Below are positions 1 to 7,106 of a stretch of DNA of 64,000 bases, in pieces. Position numbers and translations under genes: made by a program. How positions within the stretch are numbered: the first letter of the stretch is position 1; the number at the start of each line of letters is the position of its first letter. This DNA is from Thermofilum uzonense (lineage in GTDB: Archaea; Thermoproteota; Thermoprotei; Thermofilales; Thermofilaceae), in assembly GCF_000993805.1 (NCBI RefSeq), contig NZ_CP009961.1, forward strand, positions 614,714 through 678,713. Reading direction: 5' to 3'. The notes under the pieces were generated by a model, which worked only from the letters and a program-made list of their open reading frames with translations, ran no database searches and was not told the DNA's origin.

Positions 1-41
1 CATAACCCTCTCAGGTCTTCTCGTAGGGCGGGCATGTGCAT
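1..41 (-). CDS. ABC-2 type permease, N-terminus only (partial)
   Basis: Only the first codons, beginning MHMPALREDLRGL, lie in the window; the gene runs off the left edge. An ATG at 41 follows the stop of the ATPase gene (44-46) by two bases, and a strong AAGGAGGG ribosome site lies inside the last codons of that ATPase. The position directly after a DrrA-type ATPase makes the partner membrane subunit the likely product, but this is inferred from context because too little protein is visible. Confidence 0.5.
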   Translation of the reverse strand, partial: MHMPALREDLRGL

Positions 42-43
42 GT

Positions 44-988
44 TTATCCCTCCTTGAGCATGGATCCTGTAAAGTAGAAGAACACGTCGTCCAGGGTTGG
101 CTCCTGAATCATCACCTTCTTTACCTTGATATTTAGGCTCGTAAAGTTGTTGATTATCTCGACAGCCTTCTCCTCTCCCTTGTTGAGGTATATTCGAACC
201 CTGTGGTCGCTGAACTGGTACTTACCTATCTCTGAGAGTGAGTCTAGCAGTCTCTTTACCTTTTCCTCGTCGCCCTCAAACTGGATCTCAACTATATCTC
301 CCCCGGGTATCTGATCCTTTAACTCTTCTACTCTTCCAAGGGCCCTGAGCCTGCCCTTGAAGATGATCCCTATTCTCTCACATATCCTTTCCGCCTCGAA
401 CATGTCGTTCGTGGCTACTATTACGGTCGTGCCTTCCTCCCTTAAGCCGCGTATTATATCCCAGAGCGCGTGCTTCGTGATAACGTCTACCTGGGCCGTG
501 GGCTCGTCAAATATGGCTACCTTCGGCCTCTGTATAAGCACCTTTGCTATCTCGATCTTCTTCCTAGTGCCCCCACTCAACTGGTAGAACATCTTCTTCC
601 TGTGTTCCCAAAGGTTCAGTTGTTCCATCACCTCCTTTACAACCTGCTTTGCCTCGCTCCTAGAGTAGCCCACCACCCTCGCGTGCCACTCCAAGAGCTC
701 GTAAGGGGTGTCTATCCACAGTGCCTTCGGCTCCTGGAAAGCTATACCCACGTAGCGCCTGACGATGTCTCCTTCTCGGGAGACGGAGTGCCCGTAAACG
801 TAGATGTCTCCGCGGGTAGGCTTATAGACCGTGGAGAGAGTCAGCAAAGTGGTGGATTTTCCCGAGCCATTAGGGCCGAGAAGGCCAAAGATCTCGCCCT
901 CGTAAATGTCCAGGTTTAAACTGTCTACGGCTATGGTCGAACCAAAAACCTTGGTAAAGTTTTTGAATTCTATAGCTTTCGTCACCAT
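44..988 (-). CDS. ABC transporter ATP-binding protein, DrrA/multidrug type
   Basis: A 314-residue cytoplasmic ATPase that would power an ABC-2 type exporter. Walker A GPNGSGKS is at residues 38-45, the signature LSGGTRKK near 140, Walker B VAIFDEPTAQVD near 160 and the switch region IVATND follows. The C-terminal 90 residues match the extension typical of drug-resistance (DrrA-like) ATPases, ending in a motif with PTLDDVFFYFTG. The signature and Walker motifs look intact. It is the first visible gene of a minus-strand operon whose next gene, starting at 41, should be the permease. The ATG at 988 opens a short divergent intergenic region shared with the gene at 1105. The exported substrate cannot be read from the sequence. 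Confidence 0.92.
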   Translation of the reverse strand: MVTKAIEFKNFTKVFGSTIAVDSLNLDIYEGEIFGLLGPNGSGKSTTLLTLSTVYKPTRGDIYVYGHSVSREGDIVRRYVGIAFQEPKALWIDTPYELLEWHARVVGYSRSEAKQVVKEVMEQLNLWEHRKKMFYQLSGGTRKKIEIAKVLIQRPKVAIFDEPTAQVDVITKHALWDIIRGLREEGTTVIVATNDMFEAERICERIGIIFKGRLRALGRVEELKDQIPGGDIVEIQFEGDEEKVKRLLDSLSEIGKYQFSDHRVRIYLNKGEEKAVEIINNFTSLNIKVKKVMIQEPTLDDVFFYFTGSMLKEG

Positions 989-1028
989 ACGGGAGACCTG
1001 TCTGTAGACAATATTCCGATCAAATATA

Positions 1029-1040
1029 TTTGTTTTTAAA
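1029..1040 (+). promoter_or_regulatory. TATA-like box for the 1105-tatC pair
   Basis: The stretch gtttttaaataa fits an archaeal TATA box and would start transcription near 1062, about 40 nt before the ATG at 1105. A start at an upstream frame-matching codon near 1030 would lie on the box itself, so the ATG at 1105 is preferred. Confidence 0.45.
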
Positions 1041-1104
1041 TAAGCGACGCGATGAACGGGAAAAGGTTAATACAGTCCAAAGATTTCAAGTACTGTGGTT
1101 TCAA

Positions 1105-1608
1105 ATGGCTGATGCCAGATCCCCTGTATACGAGGAAGCACTACTGCAAGAGCTGGCATACGCTATAGCCCACATTGCACACGCAGAACAGCACCTACTC
1201 GAGATAGATTCTCAGATAGCGGAGCCCAGCCTTTCAACCTACATAGACAGGCTTAGGATGGGGCGTAAAACGCTAGGAGAGGTGCTCTTCGGGCTCGTAG
1301 GCGTGATGAAGGGCGGAGAAGGGGCTGAGTCGAGAACAGCGGCAGAGAGCTTCTGGTGCACGGTCAAGCATCTCTCCATGGCCGTGGTACACTGCGATGA
1401 GTGCGCAGAGAAAGTCATACGCAGGCTCTCTGAGAAGCTGAGCACGGGAGACGCGGTTTCGGCTAAAAGCCTACTCGAAGACCTGTCCAAGATTTACAGC
1501 GTTAGACGCGACGCGTTTAAAATGCTCATAGATATCCTTAAGGGAGGAGACCTTAAAGACTTACAAGTAGAGTCTGCTAGGTGCCGAGAAGATCTCTGTG
1601 TTGAGTGA
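1105..1608 (+). CDS. Small helical protein of unknown function, co-transcribed with tatC
   Basis: I do not recognise this 167-residue protein. It is predicted almost wholly alpha-helical and soluble, with a His-rich early stretch (AIAHIAHAEQHLLEI) and a CDEC pair near residue 95 that could bind a metal, reminiscent of four-helix bundle proteins. I start it at ATG 1105 because the TATA-like box lies at 1029-1040; the frame stays open upstream to 1030. Its stop overlaps the GTG start of tatC (TGA 1606-1608, GTG 1605), so the two are translationally coupled and may work together, for example in Tat substrate maturation. That role is inference only. Confidence 0.75.
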   Translation: MADARSPVYEEALLQELAYAIAHIAHAEQHLLEIDSQIAEPSLSTYIDRLRMGRKTLGEVLFGLVGVMKGGEGAESRTAAESFWCTVKHLSMAVVHCDECAEKVIRRLSEKLSTGDAVSAKSLLEDLSKIYSVRRDAFKMLIDILKGGDLKDLQVESARCREDLCVE

Positions 1609-2447
1609 GGGTGGTTCACACGGGCCAGGAAGAAGAGTTACCTGAGAAGCCATTGTTGGAGCATGTCTACGACCTGTTAGAGACCATAAGGAGAATACTC
1701 ATACTTCACGTGGCTTTTATCCTGCTGCTACTTTTAGCGCCAGCGCCGAATGAGCTTCCAAGGTCATACTATCCCATATTGTTTTACGCGATGAACATAA
1801 CGAAGACTTATATGCTCGACTTCCAGAACAACTTGTTCGCATACCCCTTCGCCAAGCTTTTCGGCGTCACAGGCTCCAGCGTTGTTCTCATAGCACACGG
1901 TTGGTTTGACAGCCTCACAGCATCCCTTTACCTTGCAGCGCTAATAACTATAGCTTTCCTAGCACCCGTGACGGTCTACTATCTTTACAAGTTCATCGAG
2001 CCGGGACTTTACTCCCATGAGAAGAGAATAGTTAAAAAGTACATCTATATTTCGCTCGGCCTTTTCCTCTCCGGCGTCATATATGGCTTCTTCGTAGTCA
2101 TGCCTATAGTCTTCGCGACAGCTGTCTGGATAGCAACTCTCGGAGGGGCCAGCCTCTTCTTCTCAATCGAGGAGTTCTATAACGACATATTTATAGGGAG
2201 CCTGGCAACAGGCGTCTTCTTCATGTTCCCCCTAGCCCTCCTGACACTCCACAAGATAGGCATCGTGAACTACGAGACACTGAACAAGAACTGGAGAATA
2301 ATAGTCTTCGCAGGCTACACCTTCCTGGCGCTTATAACCCCTGACCCGACACCCTTCAGCGACCTGGCCCTAGGAATCCCATTCGTAGGCCTCTACTTCC
2401 TCTCTATGTGGCTCATAAAGAGAGCCGAAGAGAAGGAAAAACATTAA
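1605..2447 (+). CDS. tatC: Sec-independent protein translocase subunit TatC
   Basis: TatC is the membrane receptor of the twin-arginine translocase, which exports folded, cofactor-bearing proteins. The 280-residue product has six hydrophobic segments and the family's landmarks: the N-terminal cytoplasmic helix with PLLEHVYDLLETIRR, the glycine-rich periplasmic/transmembrane segment GLFLSGVIYGFFVVMP, and the late motif ALITPDPTPFSDLALGIP. It begins with GTG inside the stop of the preceding gene. No tatA lies in the window. A likely client is encoded at 34752-37175, whose leader holds SRRSF. Length is slightly above the bacterial norm (about 250), due to a longer first external loop. Confidence 0.95.
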   Translation: MRVVHTGQEEELPEKPLLEHVYDLLETIRRILILHVAFILLLLLAPAPNELPRSYYPILFYAMNITKTYMLDFQNNLFAYPFAKLFGVTGSSVVLIAHGWFDSLTASLYLAALITIAFLAPVTVYYLYKFIEPGLYSHEKRIVKKYIYISLGLFLSGVIYGFFVVMPIVFATAVWIATLGGASLFFSIEEFYNDIFIGSLATGVFFMFPLALLTLHKIGIVNYETLNKNWRIIVFAGYTFLALITPDPTPFSDLALGIPFVGLYFLSMWLIKRAEEKEKH

Positions 2448-2495
2448 ATCGGCAAATCAAACTCTAGAATAAAAGTGTACTTATACTTGAAGATA

Positions 2496-2505
2496 AAAAA
2501 ATAAT
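2496..2505 (+). promoter_or_regulatory. TATA-like box of the 2536-5980 cassette
   Basis: aaaaaataat lies about 35 nt before the ATG at 2536 in an AT-rich stretch after the tatC stop, so a transcript would begin just ahead of the first gene of the cassette. Confidence 0.4.
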
Positions 2506-2535
2506 AGTTTTTGAGAATTTTGATAATGAATAACA

Positions 2536-2724
2536 ATGAAAAATTCCATTTCGAGCTCCGCTTTTCTAAGACATATAATATTGCTCGTATTTATTCTCGT
2601 TCTCCCTGGAGCATTGTTCTCTTCTGTTGTCAAAGCCTATATCTTCCCTGTTTCCTCAAAAGCTTCTGTGATAATTGCACCTGGAGGGTATTGCGCAGTA
2701 GAAAGACAACTTCTTGGTGGCTAA
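2536..2724 (+). CDS. Short hydrophobic secreted or membrane peptide, first gene of the cassette
   Basis: A 62-residue peptide with a charged N-terminus, a hydrophobic helix at residues 12-32 (ending near GALFSSVVKA, a plausible signal cleavage region) and a 30-residue tail that finishes RQLLGG. I do not recognise a family. It is read here rather than the overlapping longer frame from 2511, because that frame starts with low-complexity, Cys/Trp/Arg-rich sequence and has its own good hydrophobic start only at 2727. The stop (2722-2724) is two bases before the next start, a spacing seen in coupled genes. Being short, it could be an exported peptide handled by the downstream ABC proteins, or a small membrane subunit. 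Confidence 0.6.
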   Translation: MKNSISSSAFLRHIILLVFILVLPGALFSSVVKAYIFPVSSKASVIIAPGGYCAVERQLLGG

Positions 2725-2726
2725 TA

Positions 2727-4091
2727 TTGCAGAAGATTTTTCTTTTAATACTGATCCTTGGTTTACTAGCGCTGATAACTGAGGGTCAACCTACAGGAGT
2801 ATCTGAGGGGGCCATGCTACAGTACGGTCTTGTAGTCCATAATTCAAGCGATTTTACAAGTGGTAGAACACCCCTAGTACAACTCGCCCGCGAGAGATAC
2901 GAGGCTGTCGGTCTACCCTTGGGCAGGATCGTGTTTGATATAAGCATGTATAAGGTGGGGGTAGTCCCTGGACAGGAGAATATCACCTCTCATTTGACGG
3001 AAAGTTGGGAGGTCCCAATAGAGTTTTGTAGTACTGACAAGGTCGAGGTCGTTGTGCGCGTCTTGTCGTCCACGACGAGAAGTTACTTGATCAACTATAC
3101 TGTCGTTTTCTACAACTTCACCGCCGTGATAAGGGAAAATAATTCTAAGGGGTTTATAGAGTTCCTGGGTGAGCCCGACGGTAAGAGGAACGAATACCTG
3201 GTGTGGACGAAAAAGGTGTTCTCAACCTCTAGGATCCTGTTAGTAGACGGCTCGACGGGGGACACTGTAGACCCTATAGGCCGGCTCTCTCTCGGAGACT
3301 GGATCTTCTGGCTCACACCCTACGACCTGAGTATAGGCAAGTCCTTCATCCTGGCCGGGATCAATTATGGTGTGCCGGCTTATGGCCCTAATGTTACGGG
3401 CTTCGTAGGCTATCTTCTCTTATTCAACGCCTCTATTCCTGGGCCTAGGGACTATAACGTGAGCGGGGTCAGGATTGAGCGCGCAAGGACTGCTATAGCT
3501 TTCAGTTACCCTGTTTTAGACGTATATGTGAAAGAGTTGAGAGCAGGTAAGGTTAGCGATGAGGCAAGGAGGGTCTTGCAGAGGTTCGGCTGTGTTGTAA
3601 AGGAGTACCTCAACTCGACTGTAGAGACGAACTGTACTCTCTTCTATGATCTGGTTTCTAAGCTTAAAAGTCATAAGGCGTGGAGGGTGGATCTGGTGCG
3701 TGTTCAGACGGATCCAAACATGATTAGATTTGTGCCTGTGATAGGCTACGACAACGTGAAACTGATGCTATTTCCTATAGACTCCTTCCTTTTCGTATAC
3801 GACTTAAAGGCAGGTATCCTGTTGGAGGCCTCACATGACTCTTCTCTGCTCCCGGTGATGGGCTATGCTCCTTCTTACCTCTCTTCCTACCTGGCTGTAA
3901 ATGGATATATTCCGGTCTTCCGATCCCTTTCGGGAGTCTTAGACTCAAGGCTGACAGACACGAATGTTCCTTTGAAAGCAACAAGCCTTGGCTCTACTGG
4001 GAGTATCGGGTCTGACGCCGCCTATCTCTTTACGTTAACTCATACAGCTCTTATCCTGCTCTACTATTTTTCTGTTAAGGCGAGGAGGTGA
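2727..4091 (+). CDS. Membrane-anchored ectodomain protein of unknown function
   Basis: About 454 residues. I place the start at TTG 2727, which follows a GGTGG site and gives MQKIFLLILILGLLALITEG, a clean signal-anchor. The body is beta-rich and extracellular in character, with several N-x-S/T sequons (for example NYT, NNS, NST, NVT, NCT), and the C-terminus has one transmembrane helix (THTALILLYYFSV) followed by KARR, giving a protein fixed to the membrane with a large outside domain. Two Cys pairs may form disulfides. No family is recognised. It overlaps the next gene's ribosome site, so it belongs to the same operon; it may be the substrate-facing or surface-layer component of the ABC system. 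Confidence 0.75.
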   Translation: MQKIFLLILILGLLALITEGQPTGVSEGAMLQYGLVVHNSSDFTSGRTPLVQLARERYEAVGLPLGRIVFDISMYKVGVVPGQENITSHLTESWEVPIEFCSTDKVEVVVRVLSSTTRSYLINYTVVFYNFTAVIRENNSKGFIEFLGEPDGKRNEYLVWTKKVFSTSRILLVDGSTGDTVDPIGRLSLGDWIFWLTPYDLSIGKSFILAGINYGVPAYGPNVTGFVGYLLLFNASIPGPRDYNVSGVRIERARTAIAFSYPVLDVYVKELRAGKVSDEARRVLQRFGCVVKEYLNSTVETNCTLFYDLVSKLKSHKAWRVDLVRVQTDPNMIRFVPVIGYDNVKLMLFPIDSFLFVYDLKAGILLEASHDSSLLPVMGYAPSYLSSYLAVNGYIPVFRSLSGVLDSRLTDTNVPLKATSLGSTGSIGSDAAYLFTLTHTALILLYYFSVKARR

Positions 4092-4096
4092 TTGGA

Positions 4097-4621
4097 ATGA
4101 GGGGTGCCTTGCTTCTCGCGTTTGTGCTTTTACCCCTGATTATTCCACTCATATTCCTTAACAGGGTGTACAACCCATCGGTCGAGGAGACTACTCTTAG
4201 ATCGGGCGGGATATACTCAACCCATCTCGTATCCACAACGGAGGTTGATACACGGAGTTTCCTGCTCCTAAACGTCAATGATACTGTGTTGTTGCATGTC
4301 GAGCCCAGGGGATGCAACATAACGGGCTACAACCTAACCTTTGTGCACTTGTCTACTGGTGAACGATATGGCGTTGAAGTGGAGGGAGGACATGCCAGGT
4401 GCTGTCCGCTGTTCACGGCCCCCAAAGAAGGAGTTTACCTGCTCTATACCAGGTTGCGCGTCATGGGTAAGGGTGAGTGCATGATAATTACAGAGGGGCG
4501 GGTAGCGTCAGGGGATAGGAGTGGGTACGGCAAGCTGTATGGGTTTGAAGCGGTTATCGGGTTGATGGTTTTTTCCGCAGGTGGTTACCTTGCGGTTAGG
4601 GAGCTTAGGACGATGGCTTAA
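4097..4621 (+). CDS. Second membrane-anchored ectodomain protein of unknown function
   Basis: A 174-residue product with an N-terminal transmembrane helix (LLLAFVLLPLIIPLIFL), a Cys-containing external beta-like domain with N-x-S/T sequons (NDT, NLT), and a C-terminal helix near residues 150-168. The ATG at 4097 is chosen over GTG 4088 because GGAGGTG at 4084-4090 sits at the right distance. The topology copies that of the preceding protein on a smaller scale. Unknown family; the operon context suggests it is an accessory subunit of the ABC-type complex encoded downstream. Confidence 0.7.
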   Translation: MRGALLLAFVLLPLIIPLIFLNRVYNPSVEETTLRSGGIYSTHLVSTTEVDTRSFLLLNVNDTVLLHVEPRGCNITGYNLTFVHLSTGERYGVEVEGGHARCCPLFTAPKEGVYLLYTRLRVMGKGECMIITEGRVASGDRSGYGKLYGFEAVIGLMVFSAGGYLAVRELRTMA

Positions 4622-5048
4622 GAGTTTGGGATGGTATCTCTCTTTCAGCGAGGCTTACCTGAGCTCGATACTTATGCTGCTAGTGTACTTGTATGTGATC
4701 GACAGGTTTAAGCTCGCCTGGGAGGTCGCCCCGTCTTACAGTGTGGCGGACGCGATGCTCCTCGTGTTTAAGTATTCTGCGAGCCGGGTTGAACCTGTTC
4801 TTGTATCTCTGCACGCGGTCACCCTTGTTTCTATATTGTTTTGTTATGCCAGAGAGGAGGGCTATGACTACGCGGGCTTCCTCATTGGTCTTACAACTTC
4901 CCGGATATATTCCTTGAAGCTAGCCTCCTACCTAGTCCTCGCCTCGGGGCCGGTCGTGCTCGCGAAGACAATATATGCTTTGTCTCGTGACGCTGGGCTA
5001 GTTCTAGGGAATCTTGGCCTCTTCCTCCTCGTACTGGGTAAAATATAG
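4581..5048 (+). CDS. ABC-2 type permease-like protein, N-terminal part, ends at in-frame TAG
   Basis: About 155 residues from GTG 4581 (or 140 from TTG 4626, which would avoid a 41-nt overlap with the previous gene). It holds about four hydrophobic segments in the order expected for the first half of a six-helix ABC-2 permease. The reading frame stops at TAG 5046-5048 and continues in the same frame, without a missing base, into the 96-residue segment at 5049-5339. Together they make a protein of about 250 residues, the usual permease size, next to an ATPase gene. It may therefore be a split gene, a point-mutated gene, or a readthrough gene. Confidence 0.65.
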   Translation: MVTLRLGSLGRWLKSLGWYLSFSEAYLSSILMLLVYLYVIDRFKLAWEVAPSYSVADAMLLVFKYSASRVEPVLVSLHAVTLVSILFCYAREEGYDYAGFLIGLTTSRIYSLKLASYLVLASGPVVLAKTIYALSRDAGLVLGNLGLFLLVLGKI

Positions 5049-5339
5049 GTGAACCTTCTCATCTTCCAGCTATACTTGTTCTTGTTCTACTCAGCTCTCG
5101 CCTACGCTGTGCCGCGCTCTGTCTATTATCTCCTGCTAGCATCTGTGGAGCTGTACGCTCTTGAAACTCCGATGGGCGGTCCTCTACAAGTATACCCGTT
5201 GTACCATAAACTAGTGGTTTCCGCAGGTGATGCTCTAACAGTAGCTCTCGGCTACCCCAGTATCTTCATCACAGCAGTTGCGGCGGGCGTCCTGGCAGGA
5301 TATGCCTACGTAGTGAGGGGGGAGGTCAAGTGGAGGTAG
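5049..5339 (+). CDS. ABC-2 type permease-like protein, C-terminal part
   Basis: A 96-residue hydrophobic product whose GTG start directly follows the TAG that ends the upstream frame, with no convincing ribosome site of its own. It supplies the last two or three membrane helices (LLIFQLYLFLFYSALAYAV, VYYLLLASVEL, and IFITAVAAGVLAGYAYVV). It overlaps the start of the ATPase gene by 10 nt. The clean continuation of both topology and frame is why I read it as the second half of the same permease rather than an independent gene. Confidence 0.55.
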   Translation: MNLLIFQLYLFLFYSALAYAVPRSVYYLLLASVELYALETPMGGPLQVYPLYHKLVVSAGDALTVALGYPSIFITAVAAGVLAGYAYVVRGEVKWR

Positions 5340-5980
5340 TGGAGGCTGTTGGCCTGGGAAAGAGGTTCGGGCTGGATTGGGGTTTGAGAAACGTTACTCT
5401 TAGCTTGAGTGAGGGTCTCCACGTCCTCATGGGACCTAATGGCTCGGGCAAGACCACGTTCCTCAAGCTTGTAGTAGGACTACTCAGGCCTACGACGGGT
5501 TACGTTAAGGTCTTCGGACTTGATCCGCGTAAGGATTTTAGTCTGCTCTCAAAGAAGGTTTCCTTCATGTTTGAGGGCCTGCCTCTCCCCTGGTGGATGT
5601 CGGGTGAAGAATTCGCGGAACTAGTATTCAGTACTCGTGAGTCGTCACCAATGGCTGCAGAACTCGCTTCATCGCTGGCTGTGAAGGCATACTGGCGCAA
5701 ACTCCCCCTGGCATACTCTAGCGGGATGAAGAAAAGGCTTCAACTCACCATAGCGTTAGGCTGCGAGGCGGAACTCTACGTGCTGGACGAGCCCTTCACG
5801 CTACTAGACAGTGCATCCCTAAGCAAAGTGCTAAGTGCTGTCCGGGAGCTAAGCTTAAAAGGAAAAACGCTGCTGGTGGCAACACACTTTTTGCCGGAGG
5901 GCTTCATGGATATGGCTTCCAGCATCATCAAATTTCACAACGGGATGATTGTAGAGTTTCAAAGACTGGAGGCCACCTAG
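5330..5980 (+). CDS. ABC transporter ATP-binding protein of the unknown cassette
   Basis: A 216-residue single-domain ATPase, short for the family. Walker A GPNGSGKT is at residues 35-42, the signature is altered to YSSGMKKR near 127, Walker B ELYVLDEPF lies near 148 and the switch histidine is in VATHFLP. The Q-loop position reads MFEG instead of a normal glutamine-containing motif (VSFMFEG), which is unusual. It begins with GTG inside the permease gene and closes the plus-strand operon that starts at 2536. It should energise the membrane protein encoded just upstream; direction and cargo are unknown. Confidence 0.88.
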   Translation: MEVVEAVGLGKRFGLDWGLRNVTLSLSEGLHVLMGPNGSGKTTFLKLVVGLLRPTTGYVKVFGLDPRKDFSLLSKKVSFMFEGLPLPWWMSGEEFAELVFSTRESSPMAAELASSLAVKAYWRKLPLAYSSGMKKRLQLTIALGCEAELYVLDEPFTLLDSASLSKVLSAVRELSLKGKTLLVATHFLPEGFMDMASSIIKFHNGMIVEFQRLEAT

Positions 5981-5988
5981 TAGCCTCC
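5968..5988 (+). terminator. Possible stem-loop at the end of the cassette
   Basis: GGAGGC and GCCTCC form a six-pair stem around a nine-base loop that includes the ATPase stop codon. No T-run follows at once; a T7 run occurs only near 6045, so termination here is uncertain. Confidence 0.3.
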
Positions 5989-6091
5989 TATACCAGCCAA
6001 AGCATAGGAAACATTTTAGGATACCCGTCTCTGAATCTCATTATATTTTTTTAAAAAATGTAGGCGCTGCGAATCTTCCTTGTCCTGGAAT

Positions 6092-6994
6092 TCATTTCAA
6101 GATGAGGGCGAGGAAGACGACCGCCATATATATACTGGCCATTTTAAACGCCTTATAGGACCAAGTTTTATAGTCTCCCGTGGTTAAACCCCTCACTATG
6201 TAGAAAAGCGAGACCAGAAGGGGGAGGATTGAGAGAAGAAATCCAATTAATCCTATTAGGCCTACAGCCCACAACGCGTAGGTTAGAATACCCACGATGA
6301 CCCCCATGGTTAGTGCGCCAACTAACCCGGTTTTCTCCCCCTTCACTACGGGTAGCATGGGCACGTTCGCCTTTCTATAATCTTCAGCATAGTATGTTGC
6401 CAGACTCCATATGTGTAGATTGCTCCAAAACCCTGCAAGCAATAGAAGCAAAACTCCCTCTATACCTGGACTGCCGGTTACTGCCGTCCAGCCACCTAGT
6501 GCCGGCATGCCTCCCGCAAAGCCGCAGATTAGAGTACTCCAAGGAGTTTTCCTTTTCAGGAATAGCGTGTATAGAGGTACGAAGAGGATGAAGCCGAGTA
6601 GTCCCGCTATGAAAACCCACTCATTCACTAGTGCTCCTATAACTAGTCCAGCTACTAGGAGAGAGAGACTTAACAAAGCGCCCTCTAGCCTGCCGAGCTT
6701 ACCTGAGGGAATAGGCCTCCAACTGGTTCTGGGCATCAGGGAGTCGATGTCCGCATCAAGGACCATGTTAAGACCGGTGGAACCGAACACGGTGAAGGTT
6801 AAGGAAAGGATGGTCAAGAAAAGATAGTATAGATTCGGTTTTAAACCACTAGCAGCTAGGAAAGCAAGGATACCGATCCAAACGGCGAGGAGACTTTGTT
6901 TAAGCTTGAAGAAGCCGAATAAAATATCCTTGATTGTTGCTTTCACGTAGTTAATTTTTCTAGTAAAGTTATTATTAACCTTACAGTTTATCAT
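6092..6994 (-). CDS. ctaB: Protoheme IX farnesyltransferase-like UbiA family protein
   Basis: A membrane prenyltransferase of 300 residues with about eight to nine transmembrane helices. The first polyprenyl-diphosphate motif is N76-MVLD-ADID-SLMPRTSWRP, where the spacing of N, three Asp and the RT..RP pair matches heme O synthase (CtaB/CyoE) better than other UbiA enzymes. The reaction would add a farnesyl-type chain to heme b. The second Asp-rich loop reads YYAEDYRKANVPML near residue 200, also a CtaB trait (YxxDYxxAGxPMLP). The extra 20 polar N-terminal residues may be over-extended; a GTG at 6943 is an alternative start. No oxidase gene is nearby, so its final use is open. Confidence 0.85.
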   Translation of the reverse strand: MINCKVNNNFTRKINYVKATIKDILFGFFKLKQSLLAVWIGILAFLAASGLKPNLYYLFLTILSLTFTVFGSTGLNMVLDADIDSLMPRTSWRPIPSGKLGRLEGALLSLSLLVAGLVIGALVNEWVFIAGLLGFILFVPLYTLFLKRKTPWSTLICGFAGGMPALGGWTAVTGSPGIEGVLLLLLAGFWSNLHIWSLATYYAEDYRKANVPMLPVVKGEKTGLVGALTMGVIVGILTYALWAVGLIGLIGFLLSILPLLVSLFYIVRGLTTGDYKTWSYKAFKMASIYMAVVFLALILK

Positions 6995-7067
6995 TGAATA
7001 TATCCTAAACCATCTAATAATGTGCGCTTAGAAGCCATATAAGCTTCCCGATAGAAGGTGAAGCAGA

Positions 7068-7080
7068 TAAGAATATATCC
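7068..7080 (+). promoter_or_regulatory. TATA-like box of the M1 aminopeptidase gene
   Basis: aagaatatatccc is centred about 33 nt before ATG 7107, which gives a near-leaderless transcript and supports ATG 7107 over GTG 7098. Confidence 0.5.
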
Positions 7081-7106
7081 CTTGCGACACAATTTAAGTG
7101 ACCCTA

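Noticed and set aside
2511-2726. Extending the large ectodomain gene to the upstream ATG at 2511
   Set aside because: The upstream part overlaps the 62-residue gene in another frame, has an implausible Cys/Arg/Trp-rich sequence, and the proper signal-anchor begins at TTG 2727.
5046-5048. Pyrrolysine at the in-frame TAG
   Set aside because: No Pyl genes are visible and no PYLIS-like element was seen; a simple split or mutated gene is more likely.
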